From positions 1 through 27,218 of the forward strand of contig CAMLMM010000024.1 of assembly GCA_946481105.1 (NCBI GenBank): a stretch of DNA of 27,218 nt. Reading direction: 5' to 3'. Source of the stretch: an uncultured Alphaproteobacteria bacterium (GTDB lineage: Bacteria; Pseudomonadota; Alphaproteobacteria; Micavibrionales; Micavibrionaceae). The notes under the pieces are model-generated. The model worked only from the letters and a program-made list of their open reading frames with translations. It had not been told where the DNA came from and ran no database searches. The translations under genes and the position numbers were made by a program. Numbering within the stretch: the first letter of the stretch is position 1; each line of letters begins with the position of its first letter. Shown in pieces: positions 8,251 through 15,611 of the stretch.

Positions 8251-8616
8251 TCAGGTGAGCACGGGACGTTCTGTTGTGTCAAACGACCATCCGGTAACTT
8301 TCTTATGTTCAAGTGTGACGGTCAAGGGATTCCTGTTATGGCGAAAAGGGTTATATACCCATGTTTCGTGATGATCGCGCGTACCGCTATATCGCTGGTC
8401 GGGCGCACCATAGATAGATCGCAACTGTTGTTCGGGCATACCTACCCATAAAGTATCGACAATGTTCATATCCTGCGCCGTTGGCCGTGACGAGTCGCTG
8501 GGAGTGCCATAATGCTTGAATGCCTGTGAAAAAATGCGTTTAGCCATATACATGGCCAGCGATGCGAGCCAGGCGATGATCAGACTCTTTATATAGTTTT
8601 TTAACAGAAACATCAT
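8251..8616 (-). CDS. Membrane-anchored BamE/SmpA-like small protein
   Basis: This 121-residue protein has one N-terminal membrane segment (about 8-25, without a lipobox cysteine). A linker is followed by a compact domain with VGMPEQQLRSIYGAPDQR, then HETWVY and later VTLEHKKVTGW. A V-G-M-xx-x-x-L-xx-x-x-G-xP-D turn followed by a W-x-Y beta meander is the pattern of BamE/OmlA-like folds. The match to BamE itself is weak: there is no lipidation site and no partner genes, so a role in outer-membrane assembly is only a guess. It is upstream of, and probably co-transcribed with, the exported Pro-rich protein. Confidence 0.6.
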   Translation of the reverse strand: MMFLLKNYIKSLIIAWLASLAMYMAKRIFSQAFKHYGTPSDSSRPTAQDMNIVDTLWVGMPEQQLRSIYGAPDQRYSGTRDHHETWVYNPFRHNRNPLTVTLEHKKVTGWSFDTTERPVLT

Positions 8617-8853
8617 TTGCGTAATCTATGAAGGCTTGGGCGATAAGTCCAGTATGGATATGAATTATATGCGGCGCAAATAGGCATAATACGAGGCAGG
8701 CTCTGAAGTGGAGGTTTTCATTTTCTGTTTACTATTTTTAAGGTAAAGTATTACATGCCAGTTTTTAATTGCCCTGCCATGATATCGCGATGAATAACTG
8801 ATGTCTTACTGCGTTTCCTTTAAATTAATGACTCTGTAGAGATCAGGAAAACT

Positions 8854-10470
8854 ATGTCCTCTGAAACATTTTCCCGCTTTTCGCTTTTAAGATTTAGTTC
8901 CTGGCCCTTTTCTTTGCGTCTGATGGTGCCCTCGCTACTGGTTGTGGCCGCAATGGTTGTACTAGGCTTAATGATGATCAATATCATCAAAGGAAATCTG
9001 CGTGATTCCGAATCCATGGCGGAAACTTCGCGCGAAGCAATGAATAATATCGTGAATAAAAATATGCAGGATACCATGCTGCTTAATTCCATCCTGCAGG
9101 ATGCGCAGACGTTGAACGGGAAGTTCTATGAAATATGCACCATGGAAGCTGCCGGTCTAGGGGGCAAGGATAGCCGGGCCAAGATGCTGGGACTTATCGA
9201 CATTGCAAAAAAAATCTCTGCAAACCTGAAAGAATTCCGCGATAAGCATGCCAAGGAGTCGGATAAGGCCGAGCTTGATAAGGTTATCCAGGCCGTTGAT
9301 GCCGTTTTTGTTGGAAAAGGCAAGGATGGCATGTTCTATGTGGCGTCTGAAATGGTGGCTGTTGATATGAGCCTTATTTTTCAGGGGATTGAACAGTACA
9401 AGAATGCATATGATTCTCTAGAAAAAGTAATTGGCAAATTTACAAAACAGGCCATGAACGATTCATTAGCTGTCGCACAGGGGGCGGCTGAAGAAATCGG
9501 TCAAAAAAATGAAGATATGAGAGAACAGGGCCATTCAGCGAAGAAGATACTTTTTGCTTCCTTTGGCGCGATTTCGCTTCTGTCCATTATATTCTCGTAT
9601 TTCATGTCAAAAAGGATATCAAAAGGATTCCAGTCCATGGCCCGCCGCTTTGAAGCCCGCGCCCTTGATATTATTGAGTCGCTCGCCACATCATCGATGG
9701 AAATGCAGGATATTGCGACTCAGGTCAACCTGTCGTCACAGCGCACATTGGCTGATAGCATTGAAATGGGCCAAGCCAGCCGTGAGGCGCGTGAAAATGT
9801 GGAAAGCGTCGTCCATTCGTCGGTCGAACTGGCTCAATCGAGTTCGGAAATTTCATCCCAGATTACAGCGGTCGCACAGAAGTCCAATGCGGCAACGGCA
9901 GAGGCGGAGTTGACTCAGGAAAAAGTTATGGACCTGAATAAAATTGCCGATGATATCGGTGGTGTTGTCGAGTCAATTCGTTCAATTGCCGAGCAGACCA
10001 GCCTGTTGGCACTGAATGCCACCATCGAAGCCGCTCGCGCGGGAGATGCCGGGAAAGGCTTCTCGGTTGTTGCGGACGAAGTTAAAAAGCTTGCGGTGGC
10101 AACATCCAGCAAGACTGAAGAAATTGCCGACCGTATAGCACGCATCCAGGGGGCGGTTAAAGTATCAGTTGAGGCCGTCAATAATATCTTGAATGAAATC
10201 AAGCAAATCGATCAGGCGACGACATCCGTTGCAGGTGCGGTTGAGGAGCAAAGCTTTGTTACGGCGGAGATCAATCGCAATGTTGGCAGTGCCTCCGATA
10301 AAACAACCATGGTTATGACGACGGTTGATGCCGTTGTTCAAAGCGTGCAGGAAAATGAGAAAGCGGCGGGTATCGTGCTGGAAACATCTGAACGCCTGTC
10401 GGTTACGTCCGAAAATCTGCAAAAGGACACCAAAGATTTTATTGCCGAAATACTGTTAAGTACAAGGTAA
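8854..10470 (+). CDS. Methyl-accepting chemotaxis protein with periplasmic helical domain
   Basis: This 538-residue transmembrane chemoreceptor has TM1 at about 22-45 and TM2 at about 231-251. The roughly 185-residue periplasmic domain between them is rich in helix and resembles a four-helix-bundle sensor rather than a Cache fold. The cytoplasmic part contains the hairpin tip that contacts CheA/CheW ([20 protein letters not shown], 378-397, then FSVVADEVKKLA). A full HAMP domain is not obvious: TM2 runs quickly into the adaptation helices (RFEARALDIIESLATSSMEM). No C-terminal CheR-binding pentapeptide is seen. Upstream is GATCAGGAAAACT before the ATG. The first Cache gene begins 44 nt after its stop, so the two are probably co-transcribed and may work together. 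Confidence 0.92.
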   Translation: MSSETFSRFSLLRFSSWPFSLRLMVPSLLVVAAMVVLGLMMINIIKGNLRDSESMAETSREAMNNIVNKNMQDTMLLNSILQDAQTLNGKFYEICTMEAAGLGGKDSRAKMLGLIDIAKKISANLKEFRDKHAKESDKAELDKVIQAVDAVFVGKGKDGMFYVASEMVAVDMSLIFQGIEQYKNAYDSLEKVIGKFTKQAMNDSLAVAQGAAEEIGQKNEDMREQGHSAKKILFASFGAISLLSIIFSYFMSKRISKGFQSMARRFEARALDIIESLATSSMEMQDIATQVNLSSQRTLADSIEMGQASREARENVESVVHSSVELAQSSSEISSQITAVAQKSNAATAEAELTQEKVMDLNKIADDIGGVVESIRSIAEQTSLLALNATIEAARAGDAGKGFSVVADEVKKLAVATSSKTEEIADRIARIQGAVKVSVEAVNNILNEIKQIDQATTSVAGAVEEQSFVTAEINRNVGSASDKTTMVMTTVDAVVQSVQENEKAAGIVLETSERLSVTSENLQKDTKDFIAEILLSTR

Positions 10471-10514
10471 TAAATACACGTCGAAAGACAAAACAAACTC
10501 TCAAGGAGAAAAAA

Positions 10515-10985
10515 ATGAAACTAGCTGCTGCATTATTGGCCTTTGGCCTTATTGCGTTACCTGTCGCCGCCCAAGCTGAGGATCGTGGAACACGCGAAGA
10601 GGCGATAGCCATGTGTGAAAAAGTCAAGGCCGACTATCTGGCCAACGGCGAAGAAGCAACCTTCAAAGCTGTAACCGAAGAAAAAAAATATAACAATAAA
10701 GATCTGTATCCATTTATTTACAATATGGAAGGCGTTGTGGTCGCCCATGGTCAGAAGCCGAATATGGTCGGTCTGAATCGTCTGGATGCACGTGACCAGC
10801 TGCAAGGCGGGAAACTATATATCCAGGAGTTCGTTGAGCTGATGAAAAAAGGCCAGCCAGGATGGGTATCCTATAAATTCCTTGATCCGCTGACCAAAAC
10901 ATCGCTGGATAAGGAAAGCTACCTGCTGCCGATCAATGATAAAATTTTCGTTGGCGTTGGCGTGTATAAAGACGCTGCGAAGTAA
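10515..10985 (+). CDS. Exported single-Cache (sCache_2-like) domain protein, paralogue 1
   Basis: This 156-residue protein has a signal peptide (cleavage likely after AQA, about residue 22) and otherwise only one sCache_2-like domain. Family marks are DLYPFIYNMEGVVVAHGQ, then MVGLNRLDARDQLQGGKLY, PGWVSYKFLDP and KIFVGVGVY. Cache domains normally bind small ligands as the extracellular part of chemoreceptors and kinases. Here the domain is free in the periplasm, with no TM or signalling module. An excellent ribosome site (CAAGGAG) precedes the ATG. It lies 44 nt after the chemoreceptor gene and is followed by a terminator, so the two form an operon. A soluble ligand-binding partner of the receptor is the natural inference. 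It is closest to paralogue 3. Confidence 0.8.
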   Translation: MKLAAALLAFGLIALPVAAQAEDRGTREEAIAMCEKVKADYLANGEEATFKAVTEEKKYNNKDLYPFIYNMEGVVVAHGQKPNMVGLNRLDARDQLQGGKLYIQEFVELMKKGQPGWVSYKFLDPLTKTSLDKESYLLPINDKIFVGVGVYKDAAK

Positions 10986-11008
10986 TCTTTCTGATATAGA
11001 TGAATCTG

Positions 11009-11039
11009 ACAAGTGGCTCTTTCGGGCCGCTTGTTTTTT
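11009..11039 (+). terminator. Terminator after Cache paralogue 1
   Basis: Arms ACAAGTGGC (11009-11017) and GCCGCTTGT (11026-11034) pair over 9 positions with one G-T type mismatch. The loop is TCTTTCGG and a T run follows. It ends the receptor-Cache operon. Confidence 0.8.
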
Positions 11040-11065
11040 ATACATCCACTAAATATTTGTTAGCG

Positions 11066-11083
11066 TCTATCAGCTATGATAGA
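11066..11083. promoter_or_regulatory. Palindromic operator-like site upstream of Cache paralogue 2
   Basis: Perfect inverted repeat TCTATCA-GCTA-TGATAGA (7-bp arms, 4-bp spacer), 59 bp before the ATG of paralogue 2 and just downstream of a TTGTTA hexamer (11058-11063). The half sites point the opposite way from an FNR box, so this would be a different regulator, or a short RNA hairpin. Confidence 0.35.
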
Positions 11084-11141
11084 TTGTTACCGGAAATGGC
11101 CCTTTGGCTAAAACTTAATCATCAAATCATGGGGGAATTAC

Positions 11142-11636
11142 ATGATAAAACTAACGTCACTCATACTTGCTTTTGGACTTATCTGCATGCCGCTTGTTGC
11201 GCAGGCGGAAGAGGAGCGCGGCACAACCGAGGAAGCGATCGCGATGGCCGAGCAAGTAAAGGCAGACTTCCTGGCCAATGGACTGGAAGCCACAGCCAAA
11301 GCCATTACCGAAGAAAAGAAATATAATAAAAAAGACCTGTATCCATTCCTGTACGATATGTCAGAAGATCAGAAGGCCACAATCCTGGCCCATGGAACAA
11401 AAGCGCAGATGGTTGGGATGAACCGCTGGGATGCGCGTGATGAACTGCAGGGCGGGAAGCTGTTCGTGCAGGAATTCGTCACGCTTGCGAAAACTGGTAA
11501 ACCGGGCTGGGTCGATTACAAATTCCCTGATCCAATCACCAAGAAATCCATCGACAAGACAAGTTATATTCTGCCGATTAACGAAAAATATTTCATAGGC
11601 GTGGGCATATATAAGCCTGATGCTGCCGCGAAATAA
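11142..11636 (+). CDS. Exported single-Cache (sCache_2-like) domain protein, paralogue 2
   Basis: This 164-residue paralogue has a signal peptide (about 1-22, ending AQA) and one Cache domain. It has DLYPFLYDMSEDQKATILAHGT where the other two copies have DLYPFIYN and a shorter loop. It then shares MVGMNRWDARDELQGGKLF, PGWVDYKFPDPITKK and YFIGVGIY. The longer loop before the AHGT strand is near the ligand pocket and suggests different ligand choice. Ribosome site GGGGGA precedes the ATG. It lies between terminators at 11009-11039 and 11660-11690, so it is its own transcription unit with a palindromic site upstream. Confidence 0.8.
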   Translation: MIKLTSLILAFGLICMPLVAQAEEERGTTEEAIAMAEQVKADFLANGLEATAKAITEEKKYNKKDLYPFLYDMSEDQKATILAHGTKAQMVGMNRWDARDELQGGKLFVQEFVTLAKTGKPGWVDYKFPDPITKKSIDKTSYILPINEKYFIGVGIYKPDAAAK

Positions 11637-11659
11637 TCTCGGTTACGTATAGAATTTGG

Positions 11660-11690
11660 CAAGCGGCCCCTTATAGTGGGCCGCTTGTTT
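11660..11690 (+). terminator. Terminator after Cache paralogue 2
   Basis: Perfect 10-bp arms CAAGCGGCCC (11660-11669) and GGGCCGCTTG (11678-11687), loop CTTATAGT, then TTTATT. It resembles the terminator after paralogue 1 in arm sequence (AAG-GGC/GCC-CTT), in keeping with duplication of the whole unit. Confidence 0.8.
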
Positions 11691-11726
11691 ATTGACGAGA
11701 TAGGTGCGCAGGTGTATGTCTCAGGC

Positions 11727-12326
11727 ATGATAAAACCTGCGTATTTATTCCAAAAACTGGCCATGCCAGCTGCTCTGACCTTCACTCTCAGTGCTTGTGG
11801 TATATTCAACCGTCAAGCAGAGCCAGTTGCGCCAGTTGTTCCTCTACCACCAGCGCCAGTCATTGAAGTTCGTCCGGAGCCGATTGTGCCGACGCCAATA
11901 CCCCAAGCTGGGTTGGCTTTGTATGACAGTGTTTGCAGTCAAAAGGATGCAGGTGATAGCGCAAACAAACAGCTCTGTTTTTCTGTTCGTATTGGACAGG
12001 TAACTCCCGATAAAAAATCCCTCTATAATTCAAAGCCTGCTGCCGGATATTTCGGGCGGTTCGTGTTACCCAATTGCGTTGGCAACAAAGATCAGGATGA
12101 TCTTGCCTGCCAGGAAGATCACCGGATTGTCCGGGAACAGCTGGTCAGCGTTATTCAGGACTGGGGAAAGGCATATAGGAGCGTACAGACTTCGATTCCG
12201 AAATCAAAAACTACGCCCATAGCTGTTGGTTATTTTATTGAAGTGTCGGAACCGGCTGTTAAAATTGTGCAGAACTTACCTGGAAGTAACAAGAAACCTG
12301 CGATTATGCCGTCCCCGAACAAATAA
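11727..12326 (+). CDS. Lipoprotein of unknown function
   Basis: This 199-residue protein starts with a lipoprotein signal: MIKPAYLFQKLAMPAALTF, then TLSAC, where LSAC is the lipobox and Cys24 the predicted acylation site. The next residue is Gly, so sorting to the outer membrane is plausible. A Pro/Val-rich linker (about 33-65) leads to a small globular domain with four cysteines in a mature-protein context (SVCSQ, QLCFS, PNCVG, LACQE), which may form two disulfides. I recognise no family. A longer reading frame would start inside the preceding terminator, so the ATG at 11727, which sets up a correct signal peptide, is preferred. Its stop abuts that of the converging gene. Confidence 0.65.
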   Translation: MIKPAYLFQKLAMPAALTFTLSACGIFNRQAEPVAPVVPLPPAPVIEVRPEPIVPTPIPQAGLALYDSVCSQKDAGDSANKQLCFSVRIGQVTPDKKSLYNSKPAAGYFGRFVLPNCVGNKDQDDLACQEDHRIVREQLVSVIQDWGKAYRSVQTSIPKSKTTPIAVGYFIEVSEPAVKIVQNLPGSNKKPAIMPSPNK

Positions 12327-13274
12327 TTATAGGGAGGGAGCAGGACTGCCGGGGGGCAACAGGATAGCGGAAGCAGGACGATTCCCATGATTAATGATTA
12401 AGCCAGCCGCGTTCCCGAATACAGATGCTAGCCAGGTTTCACGAGGCCCATGAAAAGCATGATCAACACGCCGTTTGAATATTTTGAACGGCACGCGTTC
12501 GAACGGGGTTTCAAGGTAACCAGGGATGCTTTGGATGGAGTGCAGGCAACCCAGATGAAACAGAGACAGGTCGTTTTTGTCCTGGTTCCAATAGGGGCGG
12601 ATTATATCCATCCCACCTGTTTGCGGAGAAGACAAGGCGTAATATGCCAGTGTAGTTGGGCTACGAAATACTTCTGCATAATTGCCCAGTGAAGCTTCGC
12701 CTTTATTAGTGTAAGTGATGCCAGGGCGATCTGCCCTGGCATGGGCATCAAGTTCTGCAGGAATAGAACCAGCACGCAGAATACCGTGGTAGGTCTTGTT
12801 GCCGACTAAGGCCACCTGGGCCCGCCCTTTCAGCGTTCCTGAAATCCCATATAATCTTATGTCGCGTGTCTCGGCGGCTTCAATATCCTCTTCTGGGGAT
12901 GTTCCTAATTCGAAAGTGGCTTTTACACCAATACCCTCAATTTCAACAATCAGGACACCAGCACGCCTCAGTTCGCTCATTTTGCTGGTGGTTAGTAGAT
13001 CCTGGAACCCGTCGGGAGTTACATGGGCGCGCCCGTCGCGAATATCGTATTTTTTCTCAAATGCGGACCGGCTATCAGCAATCCGGCTCTCTGCGGCCAA
13101 CTCGTCGGCGATCTTCTGTGCCTCGATTTCAGCAGGAGTAAGCGGCATATCAATTTTAACACCGGCCGCCCGCGCCCCGCGAATATGCCCGCTTGATTGA
13201 GTCCAGCCAGCCCCCAGGGTTGATCGGGGATCGTCACCAAATAAGCGTTGAATGGTTTTTTTAGATTGTGGCAT
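12327..13274 (-). CDS. Conserved-looking protein of unknown function (315 residues)
   Basis: This intact 315-codon frame has no signal peptide or TM segment. The N-terminal about 75 residues are charged and helical (PLTPAEIEAQKIADELAAES). A middle alpha/beta-looking part contains LRRAGVLIVEIEGIGVKATFELG, and a C-terminal part has GGMDIIRPYWNQDKNDLS and FHGPRETWLASVFG. No known motif stands out. There is no clear ribosome site before the ATG at 13274, and an internal start near 13148 is possible. It is divergent from the PAS gene, so the FNR-type box at 13328-13341 lies upstream of both. Confidence 0.55.
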   Translation of the reverse strand: MPQSKKTIQRLFGDDPRSTLGAGWTQSSGHIRGARAAGVKIDMPLTPAEIEAQKIADELAAESRIADSRSAFEKKYDIRDGRAHVTPDGFQDLLTTSKMSELRRAGVLIVEIEGIGVKATFELGTSPEEDIEAAETRDIRLYGISGTLKGRAQVALVGNKTYHGILRAGSIPAELDAHARADRPGITYTNKGEASLGNYAEVFRSPTTLAYYALSSPQTGGMDIIRPYWNQDKNDLSLFHLGCLHSIQSIPGYLETPFERVPFKIFKRRVDHAFHGPRETWLASVFGNAAGLIINHGNRPASAILLPPGSPAPSL

Positions 13275-13327
13275 GGACAGGAAAATAGCACTGACTAATA
13301 TTTATGTCAATTTTCTGTCATGTTGGC

Positions 13328-13369
13328 TTGACATTTATCATTCGGCTCATGCGCATTTGCCTTTATTAT
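13328..13369 (+). promoter_or_regulatory. FNR/FixK-type class II promoter of the PAS-chemoreceptor operon
   Basis: TTGAC-ATTT-ATCAT (13328-13341) matches the FNR/FixK consensus TTGAY-N4-RTCAA at 9 of 10 defined positions. Its centre (13334.5) is 29.5 bp before a TATTAT -10 (13364-13369), which puts it at about -41.5. This is the usual place for activation by the CRP/FNR family. The same geometry is found before Cache paralogue 3. Confidence 0.55.
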
Positions 13370-13404
13370 ATATTAGTGAATTTCTAAGCAAAGAAAGATG
13401 GGTA

Positions 13405-13932
13405 ATGACCCGACCATTTTTATCCGGTCAGGAGAGATTCTTTAATCCTGAAGAAATTATTGTCAGCAAAACCGACCTGAAAGGCAGGATAGAATATGCC
13501 AATCAGGTCTTCCTAAAAATCAGCCTTTATAAGGAAAAAGAGCTTTTAGGTGCCCCGCATAGTATTTTGCGTCACCCCGATATGCCGCGCTGCATTTTTA
13601 AACTGCTTTGGGAACGTATTGCCGCAGGCGGCGAGATTTTTGCCTATGTCCTGAACCGCGCCAAAAATGGCGATCATTACTGGGTCTTAGCCCATGTGAC
13701 CCCAAGTTTTGGCGCTGATCGAACGCTGAATGGATACCATTCAAATCGCCGCGTCCCCGACCGCCATGTAATCGATAATGTTATTCGTCCGCTTTATGCC
13801 AGGCTGCTGGAAATTGAAAACAAGGCAGCCAATCATAAAGACGGGATGAACGCGGCATACGAATATCTGGTTCAGGTATTAAAGGAAAAGGGGGTTAGCT
13901 ATGATGAATTTGTCTTCTCTCACCAACGCTAA
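13405..13932 (+). CDS. Aer/CetB-like PAS-domain redox sensor protein
   Basis: This 175-residue cytoplasmic protein has one PAS domain (about 16-115) of the Aer type. Marks are [16 protein letters not shown], then [13 protein letters not shown] and [19 protein letters not shown]. Arg56, His57 and Asp59 of the RHPDMP motif and the NR-KNGDHYW segment are shared with E. coli Aer, where the pocket holds FAD. The Trp of Aer's GEPW is replaced (GEIF here). A helical tail follows (about 125-170). It has no TM or output domain. The preferred start at 13405 matches the length of Aer's N-terminus; an in-frame start at 13252 would precede the promoter. It overlaps the next chemoreceptor gene by 32 nt. 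Together they equal an Aer protein cut in two, as in CetB/CetA. Confidence 0.85.
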   Translation: MTRPFLSGQERFFNPEEIIVSKTDLKGRIEYANQVFLKISLYKEKELLGAPHSILRHPDMPRCIFKLLWERIAAGGEIFAYVLNRAKNGDHYWVLAHVTPSFGADRTLNGYHSNRRVPDRHVIDNVIRPLYARLLEIENKAANHKDGMNAAYEYLVQVLKEKGVSYDEFVFSHQR

Positions 13933-14980
13933 GATAATGGTTGTTATCATGGCTTTGATTGCCGTGTTCACAGAGGTCAGCCACACTTATAATCTTCTGC
14001 CGCCGCTGGTTATTTCCCTTCTTCTTGCCATGTCGATTGGTTGCTGTGTGACTACATTTCTGGTGGTTTCCTGGACACAGAAGGGAATTCGCTATGCATC
14101 GGATATATGCAACCGCATGGCGGATGGTGACTTCCGCATGCGTATTCTGCGCATTCGGGACCTGGGCGAAGTCGGCGGCCTGTATCATTCAATAAACCGT
14201 ATGGCTGACTACATGGATGCCTATATGCGTGAATCATGTGCCGCGATGCAGGCAGTAAGCGAGAAACGTTATTACCGTCACATCTTTCTTAATGGCATGA
14301 AGGGCGACCTGCTTCGCAGCAGTATGACCATCAATAAGGCACTGGAGAGTGTGAAAGGAAGCACAGATCATTTTGTTGATGCGTCGCATGAGGCTGTAAA
14401 GAGTGCAGATAATGCCTCAGCGGCGGTCAGCTCCATTTCAGCAGCGTCCGAGGAAATGTCCGCCGCCGTGACCGAAATCGGTGCCCAGTTGGCCAAGACC
14501 AATGAAATCACCTTCGAGGCCGTAGAGGAAACCAGGGCAGCGACCATCGCCATCCAGAATCTGTCCAAGGCCGCCGCGGAAGTAGGGCAGGTGGTGCAGT
14601 TGATTGAAAGCATCGCGGAAAAAATAAGTCTCCTGTCCCTGAATGCGACGATTGAAGCGGCGCGCGCCGGTGAGGCTGGTAAAGGTTTTGCCGTTGTGGC
14701 CGGTGAAGTGAAGAACCTGTCCAACCAGACGACAAAGGCGACAGACCAGATACGGACGCAGATCGGCACGATGCAGGCGGCCACAGAAGCATCGGTCACA
14801 ATGTTTGAAAAAATCAGCACCATTATCGGGGATGTTAAAAACTACATGGCGAATATTTCCGCCGCGATTGAAGAACAAAGCGCCGTGTCACAGGAAATAG
14901 CTGTCAGCGCGGAAAAAGCGCATAACCAGGCGCAGAGTGTTTCGGATAATATGAAAGATCTGCAACGCCTGTATGCGTAA
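13901..14980 (+). CDS. Chemoreceptor lacking a periplasmic domain (CetA/Aer C-terminal-half type)
   Basis: This 359-residue receptor has two close membrane segments (about 11-27 and 32-58) with only a few residues outside. A HAMP region (about 60-112, with [12 protein letters not shown] and MADYM) is followed by a second HAMP-like piece ([19 protein letters not shown], 122-140). The signalling hairpin has its tip at [20 protein letters not shown] (238-257) and [14 protein letters not shown]. With no sensor domain of its own it must take its input from the membrane or a partner, and the overlapping PAS gene is the obvious one. The ATG pair at 13901/13904 follows AAAAGGGGGTTAGCT, a good ribosome site within the PAS gene. 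No CheR pentapeptide is seen. Confidence 0.9.
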   Translation: MMNLSSLTNAKIMVVIMALIAVFTEVSHTYNLLPPLVISLLLAMSIGCCVTTFLVVSWTQKGIRYASDICNRMADGDFRMRILRIRDLGEVGGLYHSINRMADYMDAYMRESCAAMQAVSEKRYYRHIFLNGMKGDLLRSSMTINKALESVKGSTDHFVDASHEAVKSADNASAAVSSISAASEEMSAAVTEIGAQLAKTNEITFEAVEETRAATIAIQNLSKAAAEVGQVVQLIESIAEKISLLSLNATIEAARAGEAGKGFAVVAGEVKNLSNQTTKATDQIRTQIGTMQAATEASVTMFEKISTIIGDVKNYMANISAAIEEQSAVSQEIAVSAEKAHNQAQSVSDNMKDLQRLYA

Positions 14981-15003
14981 TCAGGGGCCTTTCCCAAGTC
15001 ATT

Positions 15004-15045
15004 TTGACATAGGTCAAGGTAAGTAATGCCATTCAACGGTATCAT
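15004..15045 (+). promoter_or_regulatory. FNR/FixK-type class II promoter of Cache paralogue 3
   Basis: A perfect palindrome TTGAC-ATAG-GTCAA (15004-15017) fits the FNR/FixK/Dnr consensus. Its centre (15010.5) is 29.5 bp before a TATCAT -10 (15040-15045, 5 of 6). This gives a predicted start of transcription near 15052, with the box at -41.5. The spacing is identical to that before the PAS gene. Confidence 0.65.
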
Positions 15046-15088
15046 TTTAAGACTGGCTAATTAACCACCTCTTGCATAAGGAAAAACC

Positions 15089-15556
15089 ATGACCCGGATT
15101 GCGTCTTTCATACTTTCTTTTATTGTTGTTCTCATGCCGCTTTCGGCGCAAGCGGAAGAACGCGGCACGCGGGAAGAAGCTGTCGCCATTTGTGAAAAAG
15201 TTGCCGCGGATTTTCTGGCAAACGGTGAGGAAGCAACTTTCAAGGCAGTTACCGAGGAGAAAAAGTATAACTCCAAGGATCTGTACCCATTCATTTACAA
15301 TCTGGACGGCGTTGTCATCGCTATCGGCCAGAAAGCCAATATGGTGGGCCTGAACAGATTCGATGCGCGCGACCAGTTGCAGGGCGGAAAATTATATATT
15401 CAGGAAATGATCGAGCTGGCCAAGTCAGGCAAGCCAGGCTGGGTGGAATATAAATTTGTTGATCCACTGACAAAGGTCACCCTGGATAAAGAAAGTTACA
15501 TCATGCCGCTGGGAGCAAAATATTTCCTCGGCGTCGGGATTTATAAAACTAAGTAA
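15089..15556 (+). CDS. Exported single-Cache (sCache_2-like) domain protein, paralogue 3
   Basis: This 155-residue protein has a signal peptide (about 1-20, ending AQA) and one Cache domain. DLYPFIYNLDGVVIAIGQ, then MVGLNRFDARDQLQGGKLY, PGWVEYKFVDP and YFLGVGIY make it closer to paralogue 1 than to paralogue 2. A notable change is AIGQ where both other copies have AHG: a His in the usual Cache binding strand is lost. A ribosome site AAGGAAAAACC precedes the ATG. It sits 108 bp after the second chemoreceptor, has its own FNR-type promoter, and ends at a terminator. It may serve the neighbouring receptor or act as a separate periplasmic sensor. Confidence 0.8.
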   Translation: MTRIASFILSFIVVLMPLSAQAEERGTREEAVAICEKVAADFLANGEEATFKAVTEEKKYNSKDLYPFIYNLDGVVIAIGQKANMVGLNRFDARDQLQGGKLYIQEMIELAKSGKPGWVEYKFVDPLTKVTLDKESYIMPLGAKYFLGVGIYKTK

Positions 15557-15575
15557 ATTAGCGACAACCTAAACT

Positions 15576-15607
15576 AAGGGCGGCACCGCAACGTGTCGCC
15601 CTTTTCT
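15576..15607. terminator. Terminator between Cache paralogue 3 and lepA
   Basis: Arms AAGGGCGGCAC (15576-15586) and GTGTCGCCCTT (15593-15603) pair with one mismatch, the loop is CGCAAC, and TTTTCTCT follows on the plus strand. It lies just past the lepA stop and could also slow minus-strand transcription, though the T run there is short. Confidence 0.75.
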
Positions 15608-15611
15608 CTAT

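Noticed and set aside
8700..8853. Flagellar sigma-28 promoter before the first chemoreceptor
   Set aside because: A TAAAG and a GCC occur, but the spacing between them is far too short for the known consensus.
11676..11726. N-terminal extension of the lipoprotein
   Set aside because: It begins inside the preceding terminator and would bury the lipoprotein signal behind 17 extra residues.
13252..13404. N-terminal extension of the PAS protein
   Set aside because: The extra 51 residues would span the FNR-type box and -10 and are not Aer-like. The ATG at 13405 gives the normal PAS N-terminus.
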